Source of the DNA: Flavobacterium sp.
Lineage (GTDB): Bacteria; Bacteroidota; Bacteroidia; Flavobacteriales; Flavobacteriaceae
DNA length: 64,000 nucleotides
Assembly: GCA_023251135.1 (NCBI GenBank)
Contig: JAHEZJ010000011.1
Coordinates: 1 to 64,000, forward strand
Reading direction: 5' to 3'
The notes under the pieces are model-generated. The model was not told the origin of the DNA. It did not search any database and was given only the letters and a program-made list of their open reading frames with translations. A program made the position numbers and the translations under genes. Shown one piece after another: positions 55,309 to 63,509 of this stretch (position 1 is the first letter of the stretch; each line of letters begins with the position of its first letter).

Positions 55309-57315
55309 ATGCAAAAAAATATAATGCTTTTTGTTGCATTTTTGCTGTCAGTAGCTGTGTTTTCACAAGAAGATTTACAGGAAGTAAAAATTACAAAAAA
55401 GCAAAAAGGAATAAAAAAAACCTATACGCTTACCGCCAATACATCTGTTATTACAAGCAAAGAACTGCTAAAAGCAGCCTGCTGTAATCTGGCCGAGAGT
55501 TTTGAAACAAACCCTTCAATAGATGTGAATTTTTCCGATGCTTTAACCGGAACAAAACAAATTAAAATGCTTGGTCTGACAAGTCCTTATTTATTAATTA
55601 CCGAAGAGAATCTTCCTTCTGTACGAGGGGCTTCACAAGCTTACGGATTATCGTTTACTCCGGGAACATGGATAGAAAGTGTTCAGATTACAAAAGGAGC
55701 GGGCAGTGTTATCAATGGGTACGAGAGTATTTCAGGACAAATTAATACCGAACTTTTAAAACCATTAAGCGATATCCCATTTTTCTTAAACGCCTATGGT
55801 TCTACCGATGCCCGTTTTGAGTTGAATACCCATTTCAATAAAAAATTATCGGATAAATGGGCAACGAGTTTATTTGTTCATGGCAATGCCCGTGTAGCGA
55901 AAAACGACATGAATGATGACGGGTTTTTAGACAATCCGCTCGGTAAACAAATTAATGTTTTAAACCGTTACCAATATTATAATCCGGACAGCGGTTTGGT
56001 GAGTTTTATCAATTTCAGGTATATGAATGATAAAAAACAAACCGGAGAAGTAGATTTCGATAAAGATACCGATCGCGGAACAAAGAACCGTTGGGGTTCC
56101 GAGATCAATACAGAACGTTTTGATGTTTCTACTAAGATAGGCTATGTGTTTAAAGACATGCCGTATCAAAGTATTGGTTTTCAAAACGCCTTTAATACCC
56201 ACAATCAAAACTCTTATTTTGGTTTGGGGCTTTATGATATCAGGCAGAATAGCTATTATTCAAATTTAATTTTCAATTCGATTATTAACAATACAAAGCA
56301 TAAGTTCTCTACGGGTTTAAATTTTGCCTACGATCAGTATCAGGAGTTTGTAAATGCAAATGACTACAGCCGAATTGATAATTCTGTTGGTGCATTCTTT
56401 GAGTATACTTATGACAATACCGATAATTTTAGTTTGATTTTAGGGGGTAGGGTAGACAATCACAATCGATTGGGGTTATTTGTTACGCCGCGTTTGCACA
56501 TGAGATACAATCCCTGGAAGTTTGGAGTGCTTCGTGTTTCTGCCGGAAGAGGGAAGCGTTCGGCTAATATTTTTGCCGAAAACCAGCAGCTTTTTGCAAG
56601 TTCCCGAACGTTTTCAATTTTAGATCAAAGTGGAAAAATTTACGGATTGAATCCGGAAATCGCATGGAATTATGGAGTGAGTTTTTCTCAGAAATTTCGT
56701 GTTTTTAATAAAAATGCTGAGGTTGGATTTGATTTCTATCGTACCGATTTTCAAAATCAGGCCGTTGTCGACCTGATGCAGAGTCCACAGGATGTTTTGT
56801 TTTATAACCTGAAAGGAAGTTCGTTTGCCAATAGCTTTCAGCTGGAATTCAATTTCGAATTTATCCATAACCTGAATTTAAGAACGGCTTACAAGTATTA
56901 CGACATTCAAACGGATTATTTGCGTGGTACTTTTCAACGTCCCTTACAGGCGAAACACCGTTTCCTGGGGAATCTGGAATATGAAACCAAGCTGAACAAT
57001 GATAAACAATGGAAATTTGATTATACTTTTAACTGGTCTGGAAAACAACAATTGCCATATACAGCGTCAAACCCGACTGCAGATCAGTTTCCTGATTTTT
57101 CGCCTTCGTATGCGGTGATGAATGTTCAGGTGACGAGAATTTTTTCTTCTGTTTTTGAAGTATATCTAGGAGGGGAGAATATTGGAAATTACAAACAGCA
57201 AAAAGCTATTTTGGGAGCTTCAGACCCATTTGGTCCTAATTTTGATGCTTCTGTTGCGTATGCTCCTATTTTTGGACAGATGTATTATGCAGGATTGCGG
57301 TTTAAGATAAAGTAA
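55309..57315 (+). CDS. TonB-dependent receptor, metal (probably copper) uptake
   Basis: A 668-residue outer-membrane receptor with a signal peptide (MQKNIMLFVAFLLSVAVFSQ) and no regulatory-like extension; a plug follows directly. The plug contains a double cysteine (LKAACCNLAESFETNPSIDV) and KQIKMLGLTSPYLLITEENLPSVRG, then VQITKGAGSVINGYESISGQINTEL, and the barrel ends in GLRFKIK. The CC in the plug together with the neighbouring HYC_CC_PP and HMA proteins suggests copper or a similar ion. Siderophore or vitamin uptake cannot be excluded. Confidence 0.88.
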   Translation: MQKNIMLFVAFLLSVAVFSQEDLQEVKITKKQKGIKKTYTLTANTSVITSKELLKAACCNLAESFETNPSIDVNFSDALTGTKQIKMLGLTSPYLLITEENLPSVRGASQAYGLSFTPGTWIESVQITKGAGSVINGYESISGQINTELLKPLSDIPFFLNAYGSTDARFELNTHFNKKLSDKWATSLFVHGNARVAKNDMNDDGFLDNPLGKQINVLNRYQYYNPDSGLVSFINFRYMNDKKQTGEVDFDKDTDRGTKNRWGSEINTERFDVSTKIGYVFKDMPYQSIGFQNAFNTHNQNSYFGLGLYDIRQNSYYSNLIFNSIINNTKHKFSTGLNFAYDQYQEFVNANDYSRIDNSVGAFFEYTYDNTDNFSLILGGRVDNHNRLGLFVTPRLHMRYNPWKFGVLRVSAGRGKRSANIFAENQQLFASSRTFSILDQSGKIYGLNPEIAWNYGVSFSQKFRVFNKNAEVGFDFYRTDFQNQAVVDLMQSPQDVLFYNLKGSSFANSFQLEFNFEFIHNLNLRTAYKYYDIQTDYLRGTFQRPLQAKHRFLGNLEYETKLNNDKQWKFDYTFNWSGKQQLPYTASNPTADQFPDFSPSYAVMNVQVTRIFSSVFEVYLGGENIGNYKQQKAILGASDPFGPNFDASVAYAPIFGQMYYAGLRFKIK

Positions 57316-57316
57316 T

Positions 57317-57484
57317 TGTAAAATGTGAGATGTAAAATGTGAGTTGTGAAATGTGATCTGTAAAATGTGAAAATTTATTTAACCATCTTACACAAACCAT
57401 CTAACATCTCACACAAAACATCTCACACAAAACATTTCACAAAAAAAAACATTTTACATAAAACATCTAACATTTCACACATAA
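57317..57484. repeat. 14-base-period repeat array with inverted second half
   Basis: Four direct units start at 57317, 57331, 57345 and 57359, each near TGTAAAATGTGAGA. After about 20 bases the right half carries the inverse-complement type (CATCTCACACAAAA, CATTTCACA, CATTTTACAT) to 57484. The array could fold as one long imperfect hairpin. A fragment of the same repeat lies at 58734-58770. Confidence 0.85.
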
Positions 57485-57510
57485 AAAAATAACACTAAAT
57501 AATAAACAAG

Positions 57511-57852
57511 ATGAATAGAATAATTTTAATCACGCTGATTACTTTTTTAGGATTTTCGGCTCAGGCACAAACTAAGAAAAACAAGAATTTAAAGTACACA
57601 ACCGAGGTAAATGGTAACTGCGAGCAATGCAAAAAACGTATTGAAAAGGCGGCCTTTAGTGTTCCGGGAGTAAAATCGGCAACCTGGGACATTAGTACTC
57701 ATCAGCTAGTGGTGATTTTAAACGAAGAAAAATCATCTCCTGCAGATTTGAATGCTGCTGTAGCTAAAGTCGGACATGATACTAAGAAGGTTAAAGCTAC
57801 GGATGCCGATTATGACAATTTGCATTCTTGCTGTAAGTATGTAAGAGAATAA
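57511..57852 (+). CDS. Secreted heavy-metal-associated (HMA) domain protein
   Basis: A 113-residue exported protein (signal peptide to AQAQ) with one HMA domain: the metal site is Cys37-x-x-Cys40 in NGNCEQCKKRIEKA, followed by PGVKSATWDISTHQLVVIL. A second cysteine pair lies at the C terminus (LHSCCKY). HMA domains pass Cu(I) or other soft metals between proteins; this one should act in the periplasm. It lies after the TonB receptor, separated by the repeat array, and ends in a terminator. Confidence 0.9.
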   Translation: MNRIILITLITFLGFSAQAQTKKNKNLKYTTEVNGNCEQCKKRIEKAAFSVPGVKSATWDISTHQLVVILNEEKSSPADLNAAVAKVGHDTKKVKATDADYDNLHSCCKYVRE

Positions 57853-57863
57853 AAAAACAGCAG

Positions 57864-57890
57864 AGCCCGGGTTTATACTCGGGCTTTTAA
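57864..57890 (+). terminator. Intrinsic terminator after the HMA gene
   Basis: AGCCCGGGT-TTAT-ACTCGGGCT (one G-U pair) followed by TTTAAT. Confidence 0.75.
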
Positions 57891-57922
57891 TAGTTAATTT
57901 ATCTTTAAAATATGGCTTTTAA

Positions 57923-57953
57923 TTGTGGTTGAAGCAAATTATTGCTAATTTCA
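57923..57953 (+). promoter_or_regulatory. Possible promoter of the dedA-like gene
   Basis: TTG (57923-57925), 20-base spacer, TAATTTCA (57946-57953), 29 bases before the ATG. The -7 element departs from consensus at its last base. Confidence 0.35.
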
Positions 57954-57982
57954 CAAACTTATAAATATAACCAAACGCATTT

Positions 57983-58663
57983 ATGAATAATTTTGATTGG
58001 ACACAATTAATCAACCCTGAATTTTATATAACATTAAGCATTGGAGGGGTTCAAATTGGTTTATTTATTGTTCTCTTTATAGTTTTTGCAGAAACAGGTC
58101 TTTTTGCGGGATTTTTTCTTCCGGGAGACAGTTTACTTTTCTTAGCAGGTATTTACAGTCGTGATTTAATGCAGAATGTTGTCGATATTCCGGCAGATTT
58201 TCTTAATGTCTTTATACTTTCAACCCTTGTTGCCATAATGGGAGTCTTGGGGAATATGACCGGATATTGGTTTGGAGCCAAAAGCGGTTACTATCTATTC
58301 AAAAAAGAAGATTCTTTCTGGTTCAAGAAAAAATACTTATTACAATCAAAAGACTTCTTTGAGAAGTACGGTGGAAAAGCAATTATCTATGCGCGTTTTC
58401 TTCCAATTTTCAGAACTTTCGCTCCTATTGTGGCAGGGATCGTTTCTATGGATAAACAGAAATTTATGTTCTATAATGTATTAAGTTCCTTCCTTTGGTC
58501 GTTTATATTGATCTTCGCAGGACACTATTTATATGGCGTGTTCCTGAAAGAAGGAATAGATTTAAAACATCACATTGAATACATCATTATTATAATTGTA
58601 ATCATATCTACATTTCCGGTATTGGTAAAGCTTTTTAAAAAGAGACCAAGCGAAAAGATATAA
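57983..58663 (+). CDS. DedA/VTT-family membrane protein
   Basis: A 226-residue DedA protein. Family motifs are ETGLFAGFFLPGDSLLFLAG (with the conserved acidic residue and GD pair), LGNMTGYWFGAKSG and FLPIFRTFAPIVAGIVSMDKQKF (the conserved basic region FxRFxP...R). About five membrane segments are predicted. Relatives are undecaprenyl-phosphate or phospholipid flippases linked to the proton gradient and envelope stability. Monocistronic, with its own possible promoter and a strong terminator. Confidence 0.93.
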   Translation: MNNFDWTQLINPEFYITLSIGGVQIGLFIVLFIVFAETGLFAGFFLPGDSLLFLAGIYSRDLMQNVVDIPADFLNVFILSTLVAIMGVLGNMTGYWFGAKSGYYLFKKEDSFWFKKKYLLQSKDFFEKYGGKAIIYARFLPIFRTFAPIVAGIVSMDKQKFMFYNVLSSFLWSFILIFAGHYLYGVFLKEGIDLKHHIEYIIIIIVIISTFPVLVKLFKKRPSEKI

Positions 58664-58680
58664 TTAAACAAAAGGTATAA

Positions 58681-58716
58681 AAAAGTCCGAAACAGTTAAG
58701 TTTCGGACTTTTTTTA
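58681..58716 (+). terminator. Intrinsic terminator after dedA
   Basis: AAAAGTCCGAAAC-AGTTAA-GTTTCGGACTTTT, a perfect stem followed by a T run. Confidence 0.88.
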
Positions 58717-58733
58717 TGGGATATATTTTCTTT

Positions 58734-58770
58734 TGTGAAATGTAAAACGTGAAATGTGAGTTGTGAAATG
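58734..58770. repeat. Copy of the 14-base-period repeat
   Basis: Two and a half units with 14-base period; 58752-58770 is identical over 19 bases to 57335-57353 in the array upstream of the HMA gene. It lies in the convergent gap between dedA and rodA. Confidence 0.8.
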
Positions 58771-58864
58771 CAACCTCTAAATATCAACTTCTGAATCATT
58801 GCGCCTCTGAGCTAAAAAACTTAGCATCTTAGTACCTCAGAACCTCAGAACCTTTAAAAAAAAA

Positions 58865-60100
58865 CTACCATTCATTCACTTTGTTGGCATCCATTTTTAG
58901 GAAGATAAACAACAAAATTGTGAATCCCCAGAGTCCGGAGCCTCCATAAGAAAAGAAGGGCAGAGGAACTCCAATTGTTGGGAAAATTCCAATAACCATG
59001 GCAATATTAACAAAGAAGTGCGTAAATAAAATTCCCGCGACACAATAACCATAGACCCTGCTGAATTTTGTTTTTTGTCTTTCGGCCAGATAAATGACTC
59101 TTAGAAATAGCCCTACGAAAAGTGCGATTACCACTAAAGATCCTGCAAAACCCCATTCTTCACCAACGGTTGTAAAAATGTAATCGGTATGTTGTTCCGG
59201 GACGAATCCTCCTTTGGTTTGTGTTCCTTCAAGGAAACCTTTTCCGATCCATCCTCCTGATCCAATAGCAATTTCAGACTGATTGGTGTTGTATCCAATA
59301 CCTTTCATGTCCACACTTTTTCCTAATAAGATATTAAAACGGTCACGGTGGTGCTGTTTGAAAACGTTATCAAAAACGTAATCTACAGAGAAAACAAAAC
59401 CTGAGATAACAAGCAAAAGAATACCGCTTAAGATAATGTTTCGGTCAACTACTCTTCCTTTGAAATGTATGATCGTTAAAACTCCCAAAGAAATTAGAAC
59501 AACGACATAAGGTTCCAGAACAAGTGTTAATACAAACAATAGAATGGTGATAAAACCAGTCCATACATACCAGGATGGTAAACCTTCTCTGTACAATACA
59601 ACAATAAAAATACTGTAGATTAGGGCACTTCCCGGATCGGGTTGAGGTAAAATCAATAACACCGGTAAAAATACAATGGCTAGGGCCTGAATTTGCCTGT
59701 TGGTATCTTTCAGGTTGATTTGTGTATCACTTAGATATTTGGCTAATGCCAATGATGTAGCGGCTTTAGCAAACTCAGACGGCTGCAAAGTAAAACTTCC
59801 GATCGCATACCAACAACGCTGTCCGGCAATCGTTTTTCCAAAAAGAAACAAACCGGCTAAGGATAATAAGGAAACTCCAAAAATAATACTGGCGTATTTT
59901 TCATAGAACTTTCCATCCACAAAAAGTACCACAAAAATCAAAGGGACGGTACATCCAATAAAGATTAATTGTTTTTGATAAGTTCCTTCTGTTGATAGTA
60001 ATGATGAGGAATAGATATTTAGCCACCCTAATATCACCAACGAAATGTAGATAAAAACGCTTATCCAGTCAATGTTATTTTTTACACTTTGATTTTTCAT
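58865..60100 (-). CDS. rodA: Rod-shape-determining SEDS glycosyltransferase RodA
   Basis: A 411-residue SEDS protein with about ten helices that polymerises glycan strands for side-wall growth together with PBP2. Conserved blocks: QPSEFAKAATSLALAKYLSD, LLILPQPDPGSALIYSIF (with the essential Asp), GGWIGKGFLEGTQTKGGFVPEQHTDYIF split across its loop, and the late GVPLPFFSYGGSG. It is the last gene of the mre operon, 15 bases after mrdA. Confidence 0.96.
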   Translation of the reverse strand: MKNQSVKNNIDWISVFIYISLVILGWLNIYSSSLLSTEGTYQKQLIFIGCTVPLIFVVLFVDGKFYEKYASIIFGVSLLSLAGLFLFGKTIAGQRCWYAIGSFTLQPSEFAKAATSLALAKYLSDTQINLKDTNRQIQALAIVFLPVLLILPQPDPGSALIYSIFIVVLYREGLPSWYVWTGFITILLFVLTLVLEPYVVVLISLGVLTIIHFKGRVVDRNIILSGILLLVISGFVFSVDYVFDNVFKQHHRDRFNILLGKSVDMKGIGYNTNQSEIAIGSGGWIGKGFLEGTQTKGGFVPEQHTDYIFTTVGEEWGFAGSLVVIALFVGLFLRVIYLAERQKTKFSRVYGYCVAGILFTHFFVNIAMVIGIFPTIGVPLPFFSYGGSGLWGFTILLFIFLKMDANKVNEW

Positions 60101-60115
60101 TTGAAATAATCTTTG

Positions 60116-62080
60116 TTAGTTCTTTTTAGTGGTGTCTGATACTGTTTTTTTAACTTCTGCTTTAGGTGTTACTGGTTTAGGAGTAACAATTTTAGCTTTT
60201 AAAAGAGAATCTTTTGGCGTAGATTCAATTGCGCTGGCTTCGTTCATACCGCCAAGTTTCGCATATTCACTGGCCAAACTTTTGTTTAAAACCCTGGTTT
60301 CCAAATCGGTTCTTGTGATTTTATGTCTCAGGTATTTTTCAATCATTAAACTGGCAATCGGACCCGCTACTGTAGCTCCAAATCCTCCATTTTCAATCAT
60401 AATTGCAATTGCAATTTTAGGATTGTCTTTAGGGGCAAAAGCAACAAATATAGAGTGGTCTTTAAGCTGTGTTCTTTTTCCGTTAATTTTTGCAAAATTT
60501 TCTGCTGTACCCGTTTTACCGCAAATATCAATACCTTCTACGCGAAGTGCATAAGCTGTTCCTTTGTTGTAAACGTCAAACAAACCGCTGATGACCGGTG
60601 GGAAATATTTTTGGTCAATTGTGGTAACATGTTTGGTTGTAAATTTAGCATCAATTTTTCTTCCTTCAATTTTTTTAATGATATGAGGCGTGTAATAGTA
60701 CCCTTGATTGGCTACAGTTGCCATCATATTTGCCAATTGAATAGGGGTCATTAAAACCTCTCCCTGACCAATAGAATTTGATACAATAGTGGTGCTTCTC
60801 CAGCCTCCGTTAGGATAAATTCGTTTATAGGTTTTGGATGTCGGAATATTTCCTTTTTTACCTGTTGGCAAATCATAGCCCATAAACTGCCCTAGTCCAA
60901 AACTCTTTACGTGATCACTCCAAACATCTACCGCCTTAGCCGGATTGTTGTATTTGTTTATGGTCAACATATAAGATTGTGCGAAATAGGTGTTACAGGA
61001 ATTGTAAATTCCGTTATGCAACTGATGAGGTCCAAAACCGTGACATTTCATAAAACGCCCTCTACCATAGCTAAATCCATGGTGGCACATAAAGGTGGTT
61101 TGTTCGTTGATAACGCCTTCCTGCAAAGCAACCAGACCTGTCAGGATTTTAAACGGAGAACCCGGAGGATACTCGGCCAAAAGTCCTCTGTCGTACAGTG
61201 GTTTTGCAATCGAATCGTGATACAAAAGGGTATAGTTTTTAGAACGCTGTCTTCCAACTAAAATTCCGGGATCATATGAAGGTGCGGTTACTAATGCCAG
61301 AATCTCACCGCTTTTAGGTTCGATAGCGACAATACCACCTCTTTTATTGATCATTAATTCTTCTCCGTATTTCTGAAGTTCGGCATCAATTGTCAGGTTG
61401 ATGTCTTCTCCGGCTACGGCAATGGTATCGTATTTGCCCTCTTTGTAAGAGCCAATTTCTCTGTTGTATTTGTCTTTCTGAATGTATTTTACACCTTTAA
61501 TACCGCGTAAAATATCTTCGTAGCTTTCTTCAACACCTTGTTTTCCAATTAAATCTCCACTATTGTAATATGGATTTTTGGCAATTTGTCGTTCGTTTAC
61601 CTGTGTGATGAAGCCAAAGATGTTTGCGCCGTAGTCTACGTCATAGTCACGAAGCGAACGCTTTTGAAAATAGAAGCCTTCGTATTTTCGAATTTTCTCC
61701 TGAAAAGCGGCAAACTCATTTTTGTTCAGCTGTGCTAAAAATACCGAAGGAAGCCTTGGGCTGTATACCTTGGCTTTGGCAATTCGTTTGTCGTAATCTT
61801 CTCGTGTAATGTTTAATAAAGCACAGAATTCAGGAATATTAAGGTCTTCCTTGATTTCTCTCGGAATTACCATGATATCATAAGAGGCCTGATTGGCAAC
61901 TAATAATTTCCCGTGTCGGTCATAAATATAACCTCTTTCAGGATAGTCGTATTTTTTCTTTATTGCGTTATTTTCGGATTTTAACTTAAAGGTATCATCA
62001 ATAATTTGCAAATAAAAGATCCTGATCACTAGCAAAGATGCTGCAATAATAATTAAAGAGGGCAGCAGGACTTTTCTCAT
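60116..62080 (-). CDS. mrdA: Penicillin-binding protein 2 (peptidoglycan D,D-transpeptidase)
   Basis: A 654-residue class B PBP. One N-terminal anchor helix (LLPSLIIIAASLLVIRIFYLQI) precedes the pedestal (ERGYIYDRHGKLLVANQ) and transpeptidase domain. Active-site motifs are SPFK in PPGSPFKILTGL, SCN in YNSCNTYFAQ and KTG in ICGKTGTAENF. It cross-links peptidoglycan made by RodA for rod elongation. The C-terminal tail of about 45 residues is charged and rich in Lys, Pro and Thr (TPKPVTPKAEVKKTV), likely disordered. It overlaps mreD by 4 bases. Confidence 0.96.
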   Translation of the reverse strand: MRKVLLPSLIIIAASLLVIRIFYLQIIDDTFKLKSENNAIKKKYDYPERGYIYDRHGKLLVANQASYDIMVIPREIKEDLNIPEFCALLNITREDYDKRIAKAKVYSPRLPSVFLAQLNKNEFAAFQEKIRKYEGFYFQKRSLRDYDVDYGANIFGFITQVNERQIAKNPYYNSGDLIGKQGVEESYEDILRGIKGVKYIQKDKYNREIGSYKEGKYDTIAVAGEDINLTIDAELQKYGEELMINKRGGIVAIEPKSGEILALVTAPSYDPGILVGRQRSKNYTLLYHDSIAKPLYDRGLLAEYPPGSPFKILTGLVALQEGVINEQTTFMCHHGFSYGRGRFMKCHGFGPHQLHNGIYNSCNTYFAQSYMLTINKYNNPAKAVDVWSDHVKSFGLGQFMGYDLPTGKKGNIPTSKTYKRIYPNGGWRSTTIVSNSIGQGEVLMTPIQLANMMATVANQGYYYTPHIIKKIEGRKIDAKFTTKHVTTIDQKYFPPVISGLFDVYNKGTAYALRVEGIDICGKTGTAENFAKINGKRTQLKDHSIFVAFAPKDNPKIAIAIMIENGGFGATVAGPIASLMIEKYLRHKITRTDLETRVLNKSLASEYAKLGGMNEASAIESTPKDSLLKAKIVTPKPVTPKAEVKKTVSDTTKKN

Positions 62081-62583
62081 CGTTTATTAGGCTTAATAAG
62101 GTAAATTATGATAATGGAGGTGATTATTGTAAAGATAGAGCTAAATAAAGTTCGGAGTAAAACATCCAGAATAAATTTAAACTGAAAAGCTTCTAATACA
62201 AACAGTACGATATGATGCAATACAACAGAAACGAGAATAAAAGAAAACCGTTCCGGGGTTAAGGAATCATTCAGTTTAATGGTTTGGTATTCGTAGCTAA
62301 GTCCAAACGAGAATTTAAAAATGTACGGTCTGTAATAGGCAAGTACAAGACAGGCTGTTGCGTGAATTCCGCCCGAATTGCAAAACATGTCCATGACAAT
62401 TCCAAGCAAAAAGCTCGATACAATCAAGCCGGTTCTGTTGCTGTTAACCGGATACAAAATAATGTACAAGATGTATGGGAAGGGACTTATGTACCCTAAA
62501 AAATTCATATTATTGAAAATAACAACCTGAATTGCTAGTAACATAATAAATCGAAAAATATTGAGTAACAAAGCGCTATTCAT
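62077..62583 (-). CDS. mreD: Rod-shape-determining protein MreD
   Basis: A 168-residue protein with five or six helices (LLNIFRFIMLLAIQVVIFNNM ... LIVSSFLLGIVMDMFCNSGGIHATACL). MreD is a small polytopic member of the elongasome, linking MreC to the membrane enzymes. Sequence conservation in the family is low, so the call leans on the position between mreC (8-base overlap) and mrdA (4-base overlap). Confidence 0.92.
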   Translation of the reverse strand: MNSALLLNIFRFIMLLAIQVVIFNNMNFLGYISPFPYILYIILYPVNSNRTGLIVSSFLLGIVMDMFCNSGGIHATACLVLAYYRPYIFKFSFGLSYEYQTIKLNDSLTPERFSFILVSVVLHHIVLFVLEAFQFKFILDVLLRTLFSSIFTIITSIIIIYLIKPNKR

Positions 62584-63400
62584 TTTTTCCCTTGTTTTCT
62601 AAATTAATAAGTTCTTCTCTGTCCTTACTCTTGATGATGTATACGTGTCCAAGATTGGTCATATCGTTAAATAGCTTAACTTTTATGACATAAAAACTTG
62701 AATTTTCTTTTTTGTATATATTTTCTACAGTACCGATATTAATTCCTTCCGGGAAAATTACAGATTGCCCTCCGGTTACGATGGTATCTCCTTTTCTAAC
62801 AGAAGCTAACCTTGGAACATCTTCCAGCTGTACAAATCCGGTGCTTTTCCCATCCCAGGTTAAAGAACCAAAGTGGTTTGTCTTTTTTAGTTTAGCGTTG
62901 ATCTGTGATTTCATATTCAAAATACTCACTACAGTTGCATATCTTGGCGAAGTATTGTCTACCACTCCAATAATTCCTAAGCTATTGATAACTCCCATGT
63001 CTGGTTTTACGCCATCATTTGATCCCGAGTTAAGCGTGATAAAATTTTCGTGAGTGTTGTAGGAGTTGTGAATTACTTTTGAAACAATAATATCCGCAGG
63101 TTTAACTCCTTTTACGCTGTCTGCTAAAGGTAGTTTTGTGGTGTCTTGTTTGTTGAATAATAGACTTTTTAATCTTGCGTTTTCAAGTACAAGTTCGTCA
63201 TTTTCAGTTCTTAAGTTCAAGTATTCGTTTACGTGATTGATTTTCTCATAAACACCTCCGGTTAAAAAATTAGCCGAACTGATTATTTTACTTCTGTGAT
63301 AAGAATGTGATTGAACTGAGAGCGCTAACGAAATACCTAAAAGCAGCAAAAACAGCAATCGATTACTGTTTCTTATAATGAAATTAAAAATTTGCTGCAT
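62576..63400 (-). CDS. mreC: Rod-shape-determining protein MreC
   Basis: A 274-residue periplasmic protein with one N-terminal anchor (NRLLFLLLLGISLALSVQ), a coiled coil at about 60-95 (VNEYLNLRTENDELVLENARLKSLL) and the MreC beta-domain (ITLNSGSNDGVKPDMGVINSLGIIGVV ... KGDTIVTGGQSVIFPEGINIGTV, split over strands). MreC connects cytoplasmic MreB to the cell-wall enzymes PBP2 and RodA. Confidence 0.96.
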   Translation of the reverse strand: MQQIFNFIIRNSNRLLFLLLLGISLALSVQSHSYHRSKIISSANFLTGGVYEKINHVNEYLNLRTENDELVLENARLKSLLFNKQDTTKLPLADSVKGVKPADIIVSKVIHNSYNTHENFITLNSGSNDGVKPDMGVINSLGIIGVVDNTSPRYATVVSILNMKSQINAKLKKTNHFGSLTWDGKSTGFVQLEDVPRLASVRKGDTIVTGGQSVIFPEGINIGTVENIYKKENSSFYVIKVKLFNDMTNLGHVYIIKSKDREELINLENKGKNE

Positions 63401-63509
63401 TTCTTGTTTGGTTATTTTGTTTCAGGATATGCTTTTGGTTTCAAAATTTATTAGAGTTGAACGTTTGAATTCAACTCTAATAAAAATATATTGATTGTTA
63501 TTTTGAATC

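Noticed and set aside
57317..57484. CRISPR array for the 14-base repeats
   Set aside because: Units are adjacent without unique spacers of 25-40 bases, the second half is inverted, and no cas genes are present.
60129..60754. Long plus-strand open frames inside mrdA (141 and 99 codons)
   Set aside because: They are antisense to a clearly conserved penicillin-binding protein and show no signal peptide, motif or sensible start.
62712..63053. 113-codon plus-strand open frame inside mreC
   Set aside because: Antisense shadow of a conserved gene in an operon with tight overlaps.
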